NCBI GenBank assembly: GCA_003265885.1
Contig: QFBQ01000002.1
Location: forward strand, 8,552-72,551
From: Candidatus Marinamargulisbacteria bacterium SCGC AG-343-D04
Lineage (GTDB): Bacteria > Margulisbacteria > Marinamargulisbacteria > GCA-2716485 > GCA-002719695
Reading direction: 5' to 3'
Length of the DNA: 64,000 nt
Part shown: piece by piece, positions 7,943 to 17,948 of the stretch
How the letters are laid out: every line of letters starts with the position of its first letter
Position numbering within the stretch: the stretch's first letter is position 1
Made by a program: the position numbers and the translations under genes
Notes under the pieces: generated by a model
Databases searched by the model: none
The model's input: the letters and a program-made list of their open reading frames with translations, nothing else
What the model was told of the DNA's origin: nothing

Positions 7943-9022
7943 ATGAATCTAATCTATAAAAATGATCCCTCATTTGATGATTTGTTTGAAAGTATTCAAA
8001 TTACATTTTCTAATATGACTTATGCGTATACTACATTGATTCAAAACTATTTTTCTATATACTCTAATATTAAAGAGAATCTTTCATTTATTATAGAAAT
8101 TGATAATAAACCGGTAGCATTCTGTCCATTATTTTTGGAAATTAATAATTCTCAAAACATGTTTACTTTATCTCAGAGTTTTTTACCTGCCCCACTTTTT
8201 TTTCCGGGATTGGGACAAAAAATAATGAATAAAGTTACAACTTTATTAATGGCCACTATTGATGAGTTAGCATTTCGCTATGATGTAACTAAGCACTGTG
8301 TAAGAATTGACCCTTTACTTGATTATGATGGAGTTTCATCTAACTGGCTCCTTAAATATGGATATCTTGGAACATCTATTCATACTCAAATTTTAGATTT
8401 AAGAAAACCTTTATCTGATATTTTTTCAAAAGTAAGTAAGGGCCATAAAAGTGATATTAAAAAGGCTCAAAAGCATTTTTCTGTTTATGTTTGGGATAGG
8501 ACAAATGCTGATTTTGAATGTTTTGAAAATTACAGAAAACTTCATCATAAAGCTGCAGGGAAAGTGACTAGACCTCTAGAAACTTTTTCCCTTCAGTTTG
8601 AAGGTATTAAGCAAGATAAAGCTATTCTAGTTGGTATAAAATATAAAGAGGACTGGATTGCATATTCGTATTTTTCTCATGTAAATAATTGTATTTATTA
8701 TGGTTCTGCTTCGGATGATCCTGACTTTTCAGAATTACCAGCTTCTTGTGGGCATCTGCAGTTATGGACTGCTATAGAGTATTATCATCAGCGAGGGTTT
8801 CATTTTCTGGAGACAGGCTGGCAACATTATGGGCCTCAGCTTTTAGATTATCCGTCTGCTAAGGAAATTCATATTTCAAAATTCAAAAAAGGTTTTGGGG
8901 GAGAAACCTTGCCTTTTTTTAGAGCAGTAAAATACTACTCTGAGAAAGCTTTCATTGAAGATGTCGATACTTTCAAACAAAAACAACTGGAGTTTATCAA
9001 TTCCACTCAGAAGGATTTGTGA
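7943..9022 (+). CDS. FemAB/GNAT-like acyltransferase (possible sugar or peptide N-acyltransferase)
   Basis: I chose the ATG at 7943 (359 residues) because AAGGA at 7931-7935 stands 7 bases upstream; an open frame extends back to 7823 but has no ribosome site there. The protein looks like a double-GNAT FemAB/BioF2 acyltransferase: a degenerate N-terminal GNAT half, then SKVSKGHKSDIKKAQKHF, typical of the FemAB-like helix near the lipid or peptidyl substrate, and a C-terminal half with ASDDPDFSELPASCGHLQLW and FHFLETGW. It is the only plus-strand gene within the pseudaminic acid cluster and overlaps the 3' end of the aldo/keto reductase by 26 bases. It may add an acyl or amino-acyl group to the glycan; this is inference. 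Confidence 0.65.
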   Translation: MNLIYKNDPSFDDLFESIQITFSNMTYAYTTLIQNYFSIYSNIKENLSFIIEIDNKPVAFCPLFLEINNSQNMFTLSQSFLPAPLFFPGLGQKIMNKVTTLLMATIDELAFRYDVTKHCVRIDPLLDYDGVSSNWLLKYGYLGTSIHTQILDLRKPLSDIFSKVSKGHKSDIKKAQKHFSVYVWDRTNADFECFENYRKLHHKAAGKVTRPLETFSLQFEGIKQDKAILVGIKYKEDWIAYSYFSHVNNCIYYGSASDDPDFSELPASCGHLQLWTAIEYYHQRGFHFLETGWQHYGPQLLDYPSAKEIHISKFKKGFGGETLPFFRAVKYYSEKAFIEDVDTFKQKQLEFINSTQKDL

Positions 9023-9920
9023 TTTGTGGATATAAAAATGGGGCTATTTTTTTTCGAATGTTTTCGCAATCTTTTAAACTAAGTGTTTTCCTATCAAACA
9101 ACTTTATATTTTGCCTCAGTTGATTTTTGTTGTCTACGCCAATAACTAATGGGCATTGAATTGTATGTGCAATGTCAAATGCAAGTTCCTTTCTTGACTT
9201 ATTAAGTTCATAAGATACTTTATTCCATTCATTGGATAGTTGAAAGGCGTTATTCATCTTCTTTTTTACATCATCTGGGCTCATTAATAATAATCCTTGC
9301 AAAAAAATACTTCTTATAAAACATAATGTATTTTTTTGAATGGCTAATTGTTGAATTTCTTTTGTAAGAAATCGTTGATCCCAGGCATTAAAAGGCATTT
9401 GTATAAAATCTATTTTGGGATTATTAATGGCTGTTTTAGCGGCCTCTATACTATAAAGGGAAACGCCTGCAAACTGAATTAATTTTTCTTCTTTAGCTCT
9501 ATCAATGACAGGTTGAATGTGTTTCCACAGATCCAACCAAGTTTCATCATGCGCCATTATTCCCCATAGAGGAGCTCCAAGTCTATTTACTGATTTTTTA
9601 ATGGAGTGGTATAGTTCTTCTCCATTGTTTGGATCTAATTGAGGATCCCACTTGCTAATGACGTTGACTTGTTTTTGTAGAGATTTTTTTTTAAAAGCTT
9701 CTCCTAATAAAGTCTCTGAGTCCCCATAAGCTTGGGCTGTGTCAAAAAAGCATATCCCATGATCTATAGCATCTTCGACTATTTGAAAAATCTCTTTATT
9801 TTTGGGTTTTCCAGACGTATTTGAAATGCCATAGTCTAATCCTAACTGAACAGTTCCTAAGACAAATTGGGGGATTTCAATCCCTCGCCATTGAATTGAC
9901 CTAATCAATCTTTTAGACAT
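8997..9920 (-). CDS. Aldo/keto reductase of the surface-sugar cluster
   Basis: This is a 307-residue aldo/keto reductase. The barrel has the catalytic Asp and Tyr in FFDTAQAYGDSETLLGEAF, the Lys in VISKWDP, and the His in GIMAHDETW. The C-terminal part ends the NADPH-binding barrel in the usual way (PLVIGVDNKNQL). The start overlaps the 3' end of pseC by 16 bases, so it is part of the same operon. Reductases of this type recur in nonulosonate loci with the class III aminotransferase and SpsF-type genes, which suggests that they build a modified form or a side group; the substrate is unknown. Confidence 0.85.
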   Translation of the reverse strand: MSKRLIRSIQWRGIEIPQFVLGTVQLGLDYGISNTSGKPKNKEIFQIVEDAIDHGICFFDTAQAYGDSETLLGEAFKKKSLQKQVNVISKWDPQLDPNNGEELYHSIKKSVNRLGAPLWGIMAHDETWLDLWKHIQPVIDRAKEEKLIQFAGVSLYSIEAAKTAINNPKIDFIQMPFNAWDQRFLTKEIQQLAIQKNTLCFIRSIFLQGLLLMSPDDVKKKMNNAFQLSNEWNKVSYELNKSRKELAFDIAHTIQCPLVIGVDNKNQLRQNIKLFDRKTLSLKDCENIRKKIAPFLYPQITNPSEWN

Positions 9921-11047
9921 TTTATAGCTGAAACTACGGTTTTAATATCAGTTTCAGACATTTTCGGAAAAATAGGTATACTGAGAGCTTTACTATAATA
10001 CTCTTCACAGTTCGGAAAGTGCTTTTGTTTATACCCTAATTGTTTATAATAAGGCTGCTTATAAACAGGGATATAATGTACTTGAGACCCTATACCCTTT
10101 TCTTTTAACTCTTGCATAACTTCTTGACGTGTCTTTCCAATCATTTGATAGTCAATAGATGTAACATATAAGTGATAGGAAGATTCATCAGTTTTTGTGT
10201 CTAAAATGTTGACCCCATCAATATTATTAAACTCTTTATTATATATACCTGCAATATGTTGACGTTTTTGTGTGAATGTCTTTAATTTTTTTAGTTGTGA
10301 AATTCCTAGAGCTGCTTGTATATCTGTTAATCTATAGTTATATCCTAAAAGTTGCATTTCATAATACCAAGGACCTTCATTATCTTTTAGTTTACTTTCT
10401 TCTTTTGTAATACCATGACTTCTCAACATCACTAATTTATCATAGAGTTCTTTGTCATTTGTTGTTATTGCCCCTCCTTCTCCTGTTGCGATAGGTTTTA
10501 CAGGATGAAAGCTAAAGGTACACATATCGGAAAACTCACAGTTTCCAATGGGTTTTCCATTATAACTTCCTCCAAGAGCATGGCTTCCATCTTCAATGAT
10601 TTTTGTGTCGAATTCTTCTGCAATGCGATGAATTTTTTTCATATTACAACTTTGACCAGCAAAATGAACTGGAATAATAACTCGAGTATCTTTTGAAATA
10701 AGCTTGACTATATTGTTGGGATCAATATTTCCTGTTTTATTATCTATATCTGCAAATAAAACTTTGCTTCCACAATATAATGCTGAATTACTGGTAGCAA
10801 CAAATGTATTAGGCGTAGTGATGACGTTATGAGTGTTATTGGTTTTGCACGCAAGCATTGCTAAGTGTAGTGCGGCAGTTCCGTTAGAAACAGCTACTGC
10901 ATATTTAGCTCCCGTAAACTCACATAGAGCTTCTTCAAATTCTTTAACTTTTGGCCCTTGAGTTAAATAAGGGCTTCTTAAAGTGTTTATAACTGTCTGA
11001 ATATCTTCTTCATCAACACTTTGACATGAATATGGTAAGAAAGACAT
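9905..11047 (-). CDS. pseC: UDP-4-amino-4,6-dideoxy-N-acetyl-beta-L-altrosamine transaminase
   Basis: The protein has 380 residues, the usual PseC length. It is a DegT/DnrJ/EryC1 aminotransferase and opens with the PseC form FLPYSCQSVDEEDI and PYLTQGPKVKEFE. The PLP-binding region has AVSNGTAALHLA and IIEDGSHALGG; the Schiff-base lysine is Lys184 in FSFHPVKPIATGEGG. It transfers an amino group from glutamate to C4 of the keto sugar made by PseB. It lies 15 bases downstream of pseB, consistent with successive steps. Confidence 0.93.
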   Translation of the reverse strand: MSFLPYSCQSVDEEDIQTVINTLRSPYLTQGPKVKEFEEALCEFTGAKYAVAVSNGTAALHLAMLACKTNNTHNVITTPNTFVATSNSALYCGSKVLFADIDNKTGNIDPNNIVKLISKDTRVIIPVHFAGQSCNMKKIHRIAEEFDTKIIEDGSHALGGSYNGKPIGNCEFSDMCTFSFHPVKPIATGEGGAITTNDKELYDKLVMLRSHGITKEESKLKDNEGPWYYEMQLLGYNYRLTDIQAALGISQLKKLKTFTQKRQHIAGIYNKEFNNIDGVNILDTKTDESSYHLYVTSIDYQMIGKTRQEVMQELKEKGIGSQVHYIPVYKQPYYKQLGYKQKHFPNCEEYYSKALSIPIFPKMSETDIKTVVSAIKCLKD

Positions 11048-11062
11048 GTTATATGAGTATCA

Positions 11063-12043
<981 letters not shown>

Positions 12044-12129
12044 TCATTAATCCAATTATAGTTTTGAGTGTTAAAATTAATTATATTAGTATAGCTTTAA
12101 ATATATATAAAATCTAGTAAACGACAGTG

Positions 12130-13530
12130 TTATATTGAAGCTAAAATGGAATTAACTACTAGTTTTGTATTATATGATTCATCAAAACAAGTGAGCAAGC
12201 TTTTATAATCCCTATCTACAAGTCCGTCTCCAAAGTGCTCTGTTAGAGATCTTACTTCTTTTTGAATATCAATGTCATTATTCTTCCATGATACTACTTC
12301 TTCATAAGTCACTTTATTTTTATACCAAAAAACACCAGGCAAGTTGTTGTACCATGCATAACCAAATGTTATTAATGGTTTTTTCATTTGTATCGCTTCC
12401 CACCCAGTATTTCCTGATGAGAGTGCTACGCATTGACAATTTTTGATTAGTTCAAAAGAGCTAAATTTTCCAGAAATAAGTGTGGTATTTCGGATGTTAT
12501 TTAGCCGTTCAAAAAAGCCAGTGCTTCTCATGGATTCCATTTGCTTTGGGTTTTCTTTAATATAAATTTTTACATTCTTAGGTATCCATCGTGATACCGT
12601 CTCAATAATTTTCACTTGCTCTGTATAGTTTCCCCCTAAAGTTGCGGATGATAATTCGGGTTGGTATGGTAATGGTATGTAGACATAAGGCACTGAAAGG
12701 TCAACCTTGTTTTTACTGTAGGTTTTCATATTTTGTATATAGGTTTTTAATATAGGTATTCTAAATCTCCTGCCATTGGCATCTAAGAAATGTGCTATGT
12801 GGCTAAAATTTCCTATTAAGAAAGAAATAATGAGTTTTATTTTATTTTCTTTAAGCAAGCTTTCGAGAGAAAAGTTTTTTTTCAATTCTTTTAATGAAAA
12901 CACGGCATCTTCAATGTTAGTCATATAGAAAAGTTTTGCTGGTTTTCCTGAAAATTCATACTTATAGTTACTTTTTTTGTATAACTTAGGTCTTGTTTGA
13001 GTAATATTTCCAAATTCTTCAATGGAGTTGATAATAATAAATTTTCCAGGGAAAATAGTTTGCATACATAATCGTGTTTTTATGTTTAGTATTTTAGCCA
13101 TTTTATAAAGTACAAAATCGGCTCCTTCATGAAAAATATTTGCATGAATAACTAAATTAATGTTTTCACGAGTTAATTTTTCATAAAAAAAATGAACTAA
13201 CCGATAGAATAAGTAGATATCATCATCTACAGATCTTGAAATAACTTTTTCATTTGCACAAAAGTTTATTTGATGACGCACCTGCATTAATAAAAATTCT
13301 TCTAAAAACTTTTGGGCCTTTATTATTATATCCTCAGGAGCTAGAGGGGTTTTTTCGATTTTTTGAAATATAAATAAGTCATCGTAGTAGTATATTAATG
13401 CCTTTGACCAAGGAATCTTGTGGCGAGTTTGCTTTACCCATACTTTAATATTTAGATCACCCTTCTTTTCTAATTCCCTGAGAATATTAGGATTACATTT
13501 ATTATCAAAGCCCCAAGCAAAAACATTCAC
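12130..13530 (-). CDS. KpsC/KpsS-like (capsule synthesis) GT-B glycosyltransferase, copy 2
   Basis: This 466-residue protein is paralogous to its upstream neighbour. The C-terminal half has the pattern of capsule polysaccharide synthesis (Kdo transferase-like) proteins: YVYIPLPYQPELS, VKIYIKENPKQME, SSGNTGWEAIQMKKPL and FGYAWYNNLPGVF. The N-terminal half carries HEGADFVLYKMAK and LCMQTIFPGKF, which are also shared with the paralogue. No signal peptide or membrane segment is obvious, so it should act at the cytoplasmic face. KpsC/KpsS transfer Kdo, a nonulosonic-like acid; since the cluster makes pseudaminic acid, a role as pseudaminyl transferase is an attractive but unproven idea. It overlaps copy 1 by 4 bases. 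Confidence 0.68.
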   Translation of the reverse strand: MNVFAWGFDNKCNPNILRELEKKGDLNIKVWVKQTRHKIPWSKALIYYYDDLFIFQKIEKTPLAPEDIIIKAQKFLEEFLLMQVRHQINFCANEKVISRSVDDDIYLFYRLVHFFYEKLTRENINLVIHANIFHEGADFVLYKMAKILNIKTRLCMQTIFPGKFIIINSIEEFGNITQTRPKLYKKSNYKYEFSGKPAKLFYMTNIEDAVFSLKELKKNFSLESLLKENKIKLIISFLIGNFSHIAHFLDANGRRFRIPILKTYIQNMKTYSKNKVDLSVPYVYIPLPYQPELSSATLGGNYTEQVKIIETVSRWIPKNVKIYIKENPKQMESMRSTGFFERLNNIRNTTLISGKFSSFELIKNCQCVALSSGNTGWEAIQMKKPLITFGYAWYNNLPGVFWYKNKVTYEEVVSWKNNDIDIQKEVRSLTEHFGDGLVDRDYKSLLTCFDESYNTKLVVNSILASI

Positions 13531-14930
13531 TGTTGAATTTTTTTTCGAAGAATATCTATCAAAGCTTTTTGATTATTTGATTCATTGTAACTGGAATAAT
13601 TAGCGGTATATGCTTCATAAAATATTCCGTCAAAGAACTTTGATGTAATAGAAGCTATTTCTTTTTTTAATAAGTTCAGATCTATTTTTGTTGTAGTGAT
13701 GCTTTCATAAGTTGGATTATTCCTAATATGAAAAATCCCAGGCAAAGGTTTATACCAAGCTAATCCAAAAATTAATGCTGGTTTTTTTAATAATATAGAT
13801 TCCCACCCTGCTGTTCCAGATATGGTAGCCGTGAACTCTGCATTTTTAATTAAAGATATCGAATCTATTTCGTGATCTAAAAGAACTACATTTTTGATTT
13901 GGAATAATCTATCAAAAAAATCTATAGGACGATGAGATTCCCATTGATAAGGATTTTCTTTAACATAAATTTTTACATTTTCAGGGATCAGTCCAGATAA
14001 TTCTTCAATGGGTCTGAGTTGGTCGTAGTATTTGTCTCCTAAAGTATCTGTAGATAATTCAGGTTGTAAATGTAAGGGGAAATAAACATATTTGTCGTTC
14101 TTATTTATTTTTTTTGTTGCATATTTTTTGTATAATTCAATATACTTTTTTAACTTTGTAATTCGTGATCCAGGTCCACGATTATTTAAAACACTAGATA
14201 TCGCTTTATATTCTCCTAAAATCATAAATTTAATTAATTTCCATTTATGTTTTTTTATATACTCTTTAAATGTATAGTTGTTCTTCAACTCATCTAACTG
14301 AGTCTCCGCAGAGATTGTTTTCTTCATATAAAATGGTTTTTGTAAAAAAGTATCAATATTTATATCGATTGGTTTAGATACAATTGGCATGTTTTTGTCT
14401 GACATTTCAATATCTTCAATATTATTGATACATAGACATTTGTTTGGGAAAATTGTCTGATATAACAACAGCGTTTTAACTTTTAAAGCTTTTGCTACGA
14501 TATATAAAACATAATCTGGTCCTTCGTGTGGAAAATTGTTAAATATTACAAGATTAATTTTTTTGCTCTTTAGAATCGAATAAAAATAATGAATTAATCG
14601 ATAATACAAGTGGTAATCATCGTATATATTGCGAGTTACAACGCATTCTAGAGGGTATTTATGAATTTGATGGCGAGAATTCATAACCATAAAACGAAAC
14701 CTACAGGGCTCTAATTCATCAAATAGATCTAACGGAGGGTTGTTATCTTCAATTTTAAATTTATTTTGGATATATAAGTCGTAATAGAGGTCTGTTTTTT
14801 CACACTTTAACTTTGGTGTCTCGCTACAATCATGGATCCAATATTTTGGATCAATGATCTTTTGTTTTTTTAGTTCAATTAAAACATTTATTAATAAGGG
14901 ACTGCTAAATCCATGTATTGCTGCATTCAT
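13527..14930 (-). CDS. KpsC/KpsS-like (capsule synthesis) GT-B glycosyltransferase, copy 1
   Basis: This is a 467-residue paralogue of the next gene. It shares HEGPDYVLYIVAKAL and LLYQTIFPNK in the N-terminal half, and YVYFPLHLQPELSTDTLG, VKIYVKENPYQWE, ISGTAGWESILLKKPAL and FGLAWYKPLPGIF in the C-terminal half, the arrangement seen in capsule synthesis (KpsC/KpsS) type GT-B enzymes. It is the first gene of the minus-strand cluster; the 282 bases upstream must hold its promoter. The tandem pair suggests one enzyme for a first sugar and one for later additions, or different acceptors. The family assignment is by motif and could be confirmed by structure prediction. Confidence 0.68.
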   Translation of the reverse strand: MNAAIHGFSSPLLINVLIELKKQKIIDPKYWIHDCSETPKLKCEKTDLYYDLYIQNKFKIEDNNPPLDLFDELEPCRFRFMVMNSRHQIHKYPLECVVTRNIYDDYHLYYRLIHYFYSILKSKKINLVIFNNFPHEGPDYVLYIVAKALKVKTLLLYQTIFPNKCLCINNIEDIEMSDKNMPIVSKPIDINIDTFLQKPFYMKKTISAETQLDELKNNYTFKEYIKKHKWKLIKFMILGEYKAISSVLNNRGPGSRITKLKKYIELYKKYATKKINKNDKYVYFPLHLQPELSTDTLGDKYYDQLRPIEELSGLIPENVKIYVKENPYQWESHRPIDFFDRLFQIKNVVLLDHEIDSISLIKNAEFTATISGTAGWESILLKKPALIFGLAWYKPLPGIFHIRNNPTYESITTTKIDLNLLKKEIASITSKFFDGIFYEAYTANYSSYNESNNQKALIDILRKKIQQ

Positions 14931-15212
14931 ATTTATCTTTATGATACAGTATTATATTTTGTTAATAAACAACATCTTCACTCTTTGGACTAACTACTTT
15001 CTTAATTATGGTAGAGATATAAAATTGGCCTAAAATTCTTCGCAAAACTTTCATACAAATAATGGCGCTAGGTGTGATGTTTTATTTAAGTGAACAAAAG
15101 AGAATTATATGTTTTTTTGAAAAAATAAACTGTTTTTTTATTTTTAAAAATATCTCCAAAATCCTTTTGAGATTGTATAATCAATAAAAAAGTGTCTTAA
15201 TATAAAATTGTT

Positions 15213-15767
15213 ATGAATTTGCTTTCTCAAGATATTTTTTCATTGAGCACAATAGATTTTGCAAAACGAATTTTAGGGTGCTCTTTGATTTATGAAAATA
15301 AAGAGATATCTTTAGGAGGTATCATAACAGAAGTTGAAGCCTACACTGAAGAAGATCCCGCTTGTCATGCCTATTTAGGAAAAAAAACCAAACGAAATGC
15401 TCCAATGTTTGCTAAAGCGGGGACTATTTATATGTATATGATTTATGGTATGTATTATTGTTTAAATATTGTGACAGAAGAAGAAGGCCGTGGATGTGCT
15501 GTTCTTATTCGCTCGATTGATCCAAAATATAATATCGAGATTATGCAAGAAAATAGAAAGCTTTCGTCTTCAAAGAATATTTCTAATGGTCCGGGGAAGT
15601 TAGTCCAAGCCCTTTCGATTCCTATGTCATTAAATGGTCAGATGTTTAACGAATCTTCTTTGAAAATTTTAGATGCAGGGGGTGATGTTAAAGAGATTGA
15701 AAGTTCCTCTCGAATTGGTATTGCGAAGGGTAAAGAATTGCCTTGGAGATTTGTTTGTCGTCTTTAG
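15213..15767 (+). CDS. DNA-3-methyladenine glycosylase (Mpg/AAG family)
   Basis: The protein has 184 residues, as is usual for bacterial members. It shows ILGCSLIYENK, GGIITEVEAYTEEDPACHAY, RNAPMFAKAGTIYMYMIYGM, YYCLNIVTE and NGPGKLVQAL, the conserved order of the AAG fold, with the catalytic Glu in ITEVEAY and the base-flipping Tyr in IYMYMIYGMYYC. It removes alkylated purines in base excision repair. The gene stands alone, with an AT-rich upstream region (TATAAA at 15201-15206, seven bases before the ATG) and no ribosome site, so a very short leader is possible. Two other excision-repair genes (nth, xth) lie about 7 kb away. Confidence 0.92.
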   Translation: MNLLSQDIFSLSTIDFAKRILGCSLIYENKEISLGGIITEVEAYTEEDPACHAYLGKKTKRNAPMFAKAGTIYMYMIYGMYYCLNIVTEEEGRGCAVLIRSIDPKYNIEIMQENRKLSSSKNISNGPGKLVQALSIPMSLNGQMFNESSLKILDAGGDVKEIESSSRIGIAKGKELPWRFVCRL

Positions 15768-15913
15768 CCGCTATATTATGTTTTTGTAAAGTTTTTTTAA
15801 TAATCTTTTTTTAGGTTTATTGAATTTTCTAGTACAGCATTTTTAGGAGAAAAAACTCTCTTTTTTTCATGATTTGTATTTTTAAATATTCTTTTAAAAG
15901 AAGTTGAGATTAA

Positions 15914-15988
15914 TGGTAGCCCTACGGGGATTCGAACCCCGGCTGCCAGGATGAAAACCTGGTGTCCTAACCCCTAGACGATAGGGCC
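15914..15988 (-). tRNA. tRNA-Glu (UUC)
   Basis: Read on the minus strand, a complete 75-base cloverleaf is present. The acceptor arm GGCCCTA pairs with TAGGGCT (one G-U pair), the D arm is GTCTAGGGGTTAGGAC, the anticodon stem CCAGG/CCTGG encloses TTTTCAT with anticodon TTC, and the T arm is CGGGG-TTCGAAT-CCCCG. The CCA end is encoded (plus-strand TGG at 15914-15916). Confidence 0.97.
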
Positions 15989-16004
15989 ACGCTAGAGGAT
16001 ATCT

Positions 16005-16034
16005 ATATTATCAAACTGTATTCATTTATGTAAA
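16005..16034 (-). promoter_or_regulatory. Probable promoter of tRNA-Glu
   Basis: On the minus strand TTTACA (plus 16029-16034) and TAATAT (plus 16005-16010) are 18 bases apart, and the tRNA 5' end lies 17 bases beyond the -10 box. The -35 box is good; the -10 box is only a moderate match. Confidence 0.4.
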
Positions 16035-16081
16035 TAATTTTCTTGCAAGTTTCTTTGAAAAACTTTCGTAATTCTATTGTC

Positions 16082-16834
16082 ATGATAGAACAAGTATGGG
16101 GGAACTCGAATCAGCGTGTGCAACAACACGTATTTTCTGAAAGGTATTCTGAACAGGATTTCTCCCTTCATGATTCCGATCAATTTCATAATTCCGATTA
16201 CGACTCTCCTCCCAAAAATGAATTTGGTTTTGATTTTTCTCATTCTACTCTTGGGGAAAACAATAACCTTGATAGCTTTTTGTCTTCTTTAAAACCCTCT
16301 CACTCTAATACAATGTTCCAATTTCGGGATAATGCCATTAATGACAATGGATTTGTTAAACTCTGTAATTTTCTCAAAAATGATACTACGGTGAAACATC
16401 TCATATTAGATCAAAATCAAATTATTATCTCAGAATTTGCGAAAGCCGCTGTTATGGACATGCTTAAAGTGAATCACTATATTGGGTGGCTTGTCTTAAG
16501 TGGTAACGCGATTAGTAATATCGGGGCAGGCTATCTTGCTGAAGCTTTAAAAGATAATACATCGCTTAAACATCTTATTCTTTCCGATAACGATATTGGA
16601 AATGAAGGGATCACTTCCTTGTTAATTTCTCTAAAAGATCACCCTACCCTCGAATCTCTTTTTATTTCTGGAAACCCATTTGATGAAGGTGTTTTCCCAG
16701 AACTCTGTACATTTATTTCTGAATCAAGATCTCTTAAACGTGTTGACATTAGATCTTTGGATCTTTCTGCTTCAAACCTTTGTCATCTTCTTGCATTATG
16801 TCAAAAGCATTGTGTAAGATTAATGTATGAATGA
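16082..16834 (+). CDS. Leucine-rich-repeat protein, ribonuclease-inhibitor type
   Basis: The ATG at 16082 gives 250 residues; a TTG at 16043 is an alternative, and neither has a ribosome site. The first 75 residues are polar and acidic without a recognisable domain. About residues 85-235 form four to five RI-type leucine-rich repeats, for example VKHLILDQNQI, LVLSGNAISNIGAGYLAEAL and LKHLILSDNDIGNEG, each about 28 residues. Such repeats bind proteins and are frequent in eukaryotes and in effectors of host-associated bacteria. No signal peptide is visible. The stop overlaps the start of the M29 aminopeptidase gene by 8 bases, so the two are probably co-translated. Confidence 0.8.
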   Translation: MIEQVWGNSNQRVQQHVFSERYSEQDFSLHDSDQFHNSDYDSPPKNEFGFDFSHSTLGENNNLDSFLSSLKPSHSNTMFQFRDNAINDNGFVKLCNFLKNDTTVKHLILDQNQIIISEFAKAAVMDMLKVNHYIGWLVLSGNAISNIGAGYLAEALKDNTSLKHLILSDNDIGNEGITSLLISLKDHPTLESLFISGNPFDEGVFPELCTFISESRSLKRVDIRSLDLSASNLCHLLALCQKHCVRLMYE

Positions 16835-17948
16835 TTCATATGCACAACTTCTCGTCAATTACTGCCTTTCTATTAAACCTAAACAACGTGTTCTTGTACG
16901 CTCTTCTAGTATAGCCACTCCTTTATTGCAATCTCTATATGAAGAACTACTAAAAAAGGGAGCTTATGTTGAACATATGATCTCATTTGAAGACCAAGAT
17001 CGTCTCTTTTATGATCATGCTAATTCAGATCAGCTTTCTCATATCTCCTCTTTTTATGAAAAAGCGGTTCGAGAATATGACGCTATTATGTCTATTGGAT
17101 CCCCGTTTAATGTGAAATCAACAGCCTCTGTTGACCAAGAAAAAAAGAAAATAGCCCAAAAAGCCATGACTGATATTCGTAAAGTTTTCATGGAACGTTC
17201 TGCAAAAAAGGAGCTAGCATGGGTTTTAGCGGTCTACCCTACTCAATCAGCGGCCCAAGAATCTGGACTTTCTTTACATGAATATTCAGACTTTGTTCAT
17301 CATGCATGTATGTTATATAATGAAAATCCTTCAGATTCCTGGAAAAGGCTCTCTTCTTCTCAAGAAAAAATTGTTCAACGTTTAAATCAAGGTTCTACTT
17401 TGAGATATAAACATGCTGATACTGATTTATCTTTTTCTATTAAAGGACGAATTTGGATTAACTCAGATGGCAAATATAACATGCCTTCTGGAGAAGTGTT
17501 TTCTTCACCAGTTGAGAACTCAGTTAATGGTCATATTCATTTTGATATTCCTACCGTATATGATGGCAAAGATGTGGAATCTATTCATCTGGACATCAAA
17601 GATGGAATTATTCAAGACTGGGACGCCAAAGTGGGAAAAGATGTTTTAGACCGTGTTTTTAGTATCGACGGAGCTAGACAATTTGGAGAAGTTGCAATTG
17701 GAACGAATTATTCTATTAAAACACCTACTAAAAATATTTTGTTTGATGAAAAAATCGGTGGCACTATTCATATGGCAGTAGGTGCATCTTATCCTGAAAC
17801 AGGAGGGCTTAATGAATCTGCTGTTCACTGGGATATGATTAAGACTATGTCAGATGGGGGGCTCATATATTTGGATGACGAACTTATCTACGAAAATGGT
17901 CGCTTTATTATCGATGAAGCCGCTGACTTAAATACTCTTTTTAATTAG
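16827..17948 (+). CDS. M29-family metallo-aminopeptidase (AmpS/PepS type)
   Basis: The protein has 373 residues, somewhat shorter than the usual 400-410. The metal-binding motifs of M29 (thermophilic) aminopeptidases are all present: NMPSGEVFSSP and FGEVAIGTN contribute the two glutamates, GGTIHMAVGASYPETGG the His and Tyr, and ESAVHWDMI the final His and Asp. The enzyme removes N-terminal residues from peptides with a two-metal centre in the cytoplasm. It overlaps the leucine-rich-repeat gene by 8 bases and ends tail to tail, 4 bases overlapping, with a membrane protein gene. Confidence 0.9.
   Translation: MNDSYAQLLVNYCLSIKPKQRVLVRSSSIATPLLQSLYEELLKKGAYVEHMISFEDQDRLFYDHANSDQLSHISSFYEKAVREYDAIMSIGSPFNVKSTASVDQEKKKIAQKAMTDIRKVFMERSAKKELAWVLAVYPTQSAAQESGLSLHEYSDFVHHACMLYNENPSDSWKRLSSSQEKIVQRLNQGSTLRYKHADTDLSFSIKGRIWINSDGKYNMPSGEVFSSPVENSVNGHIHFDIPTVYDGKDVESIHLDIKDGIIQDWDAKVGKDVLDRVFSIDGARQFGEVAIGTNYSIKTPTKNILFDEKIGGTIHMAVGASYPETGGLNESAVHWDMIKTMSDGGLIYLDDELIYENGRFIIDEAADLNTLFN

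Noticed and set aside
15843..15866. Short GGAG...CTCT hairpin followed by a run of T after mpg, as a terminator.
   Set aside because: Only four pairs, one of them G-U, in a very AT-rich region; too weak to list as a feature.
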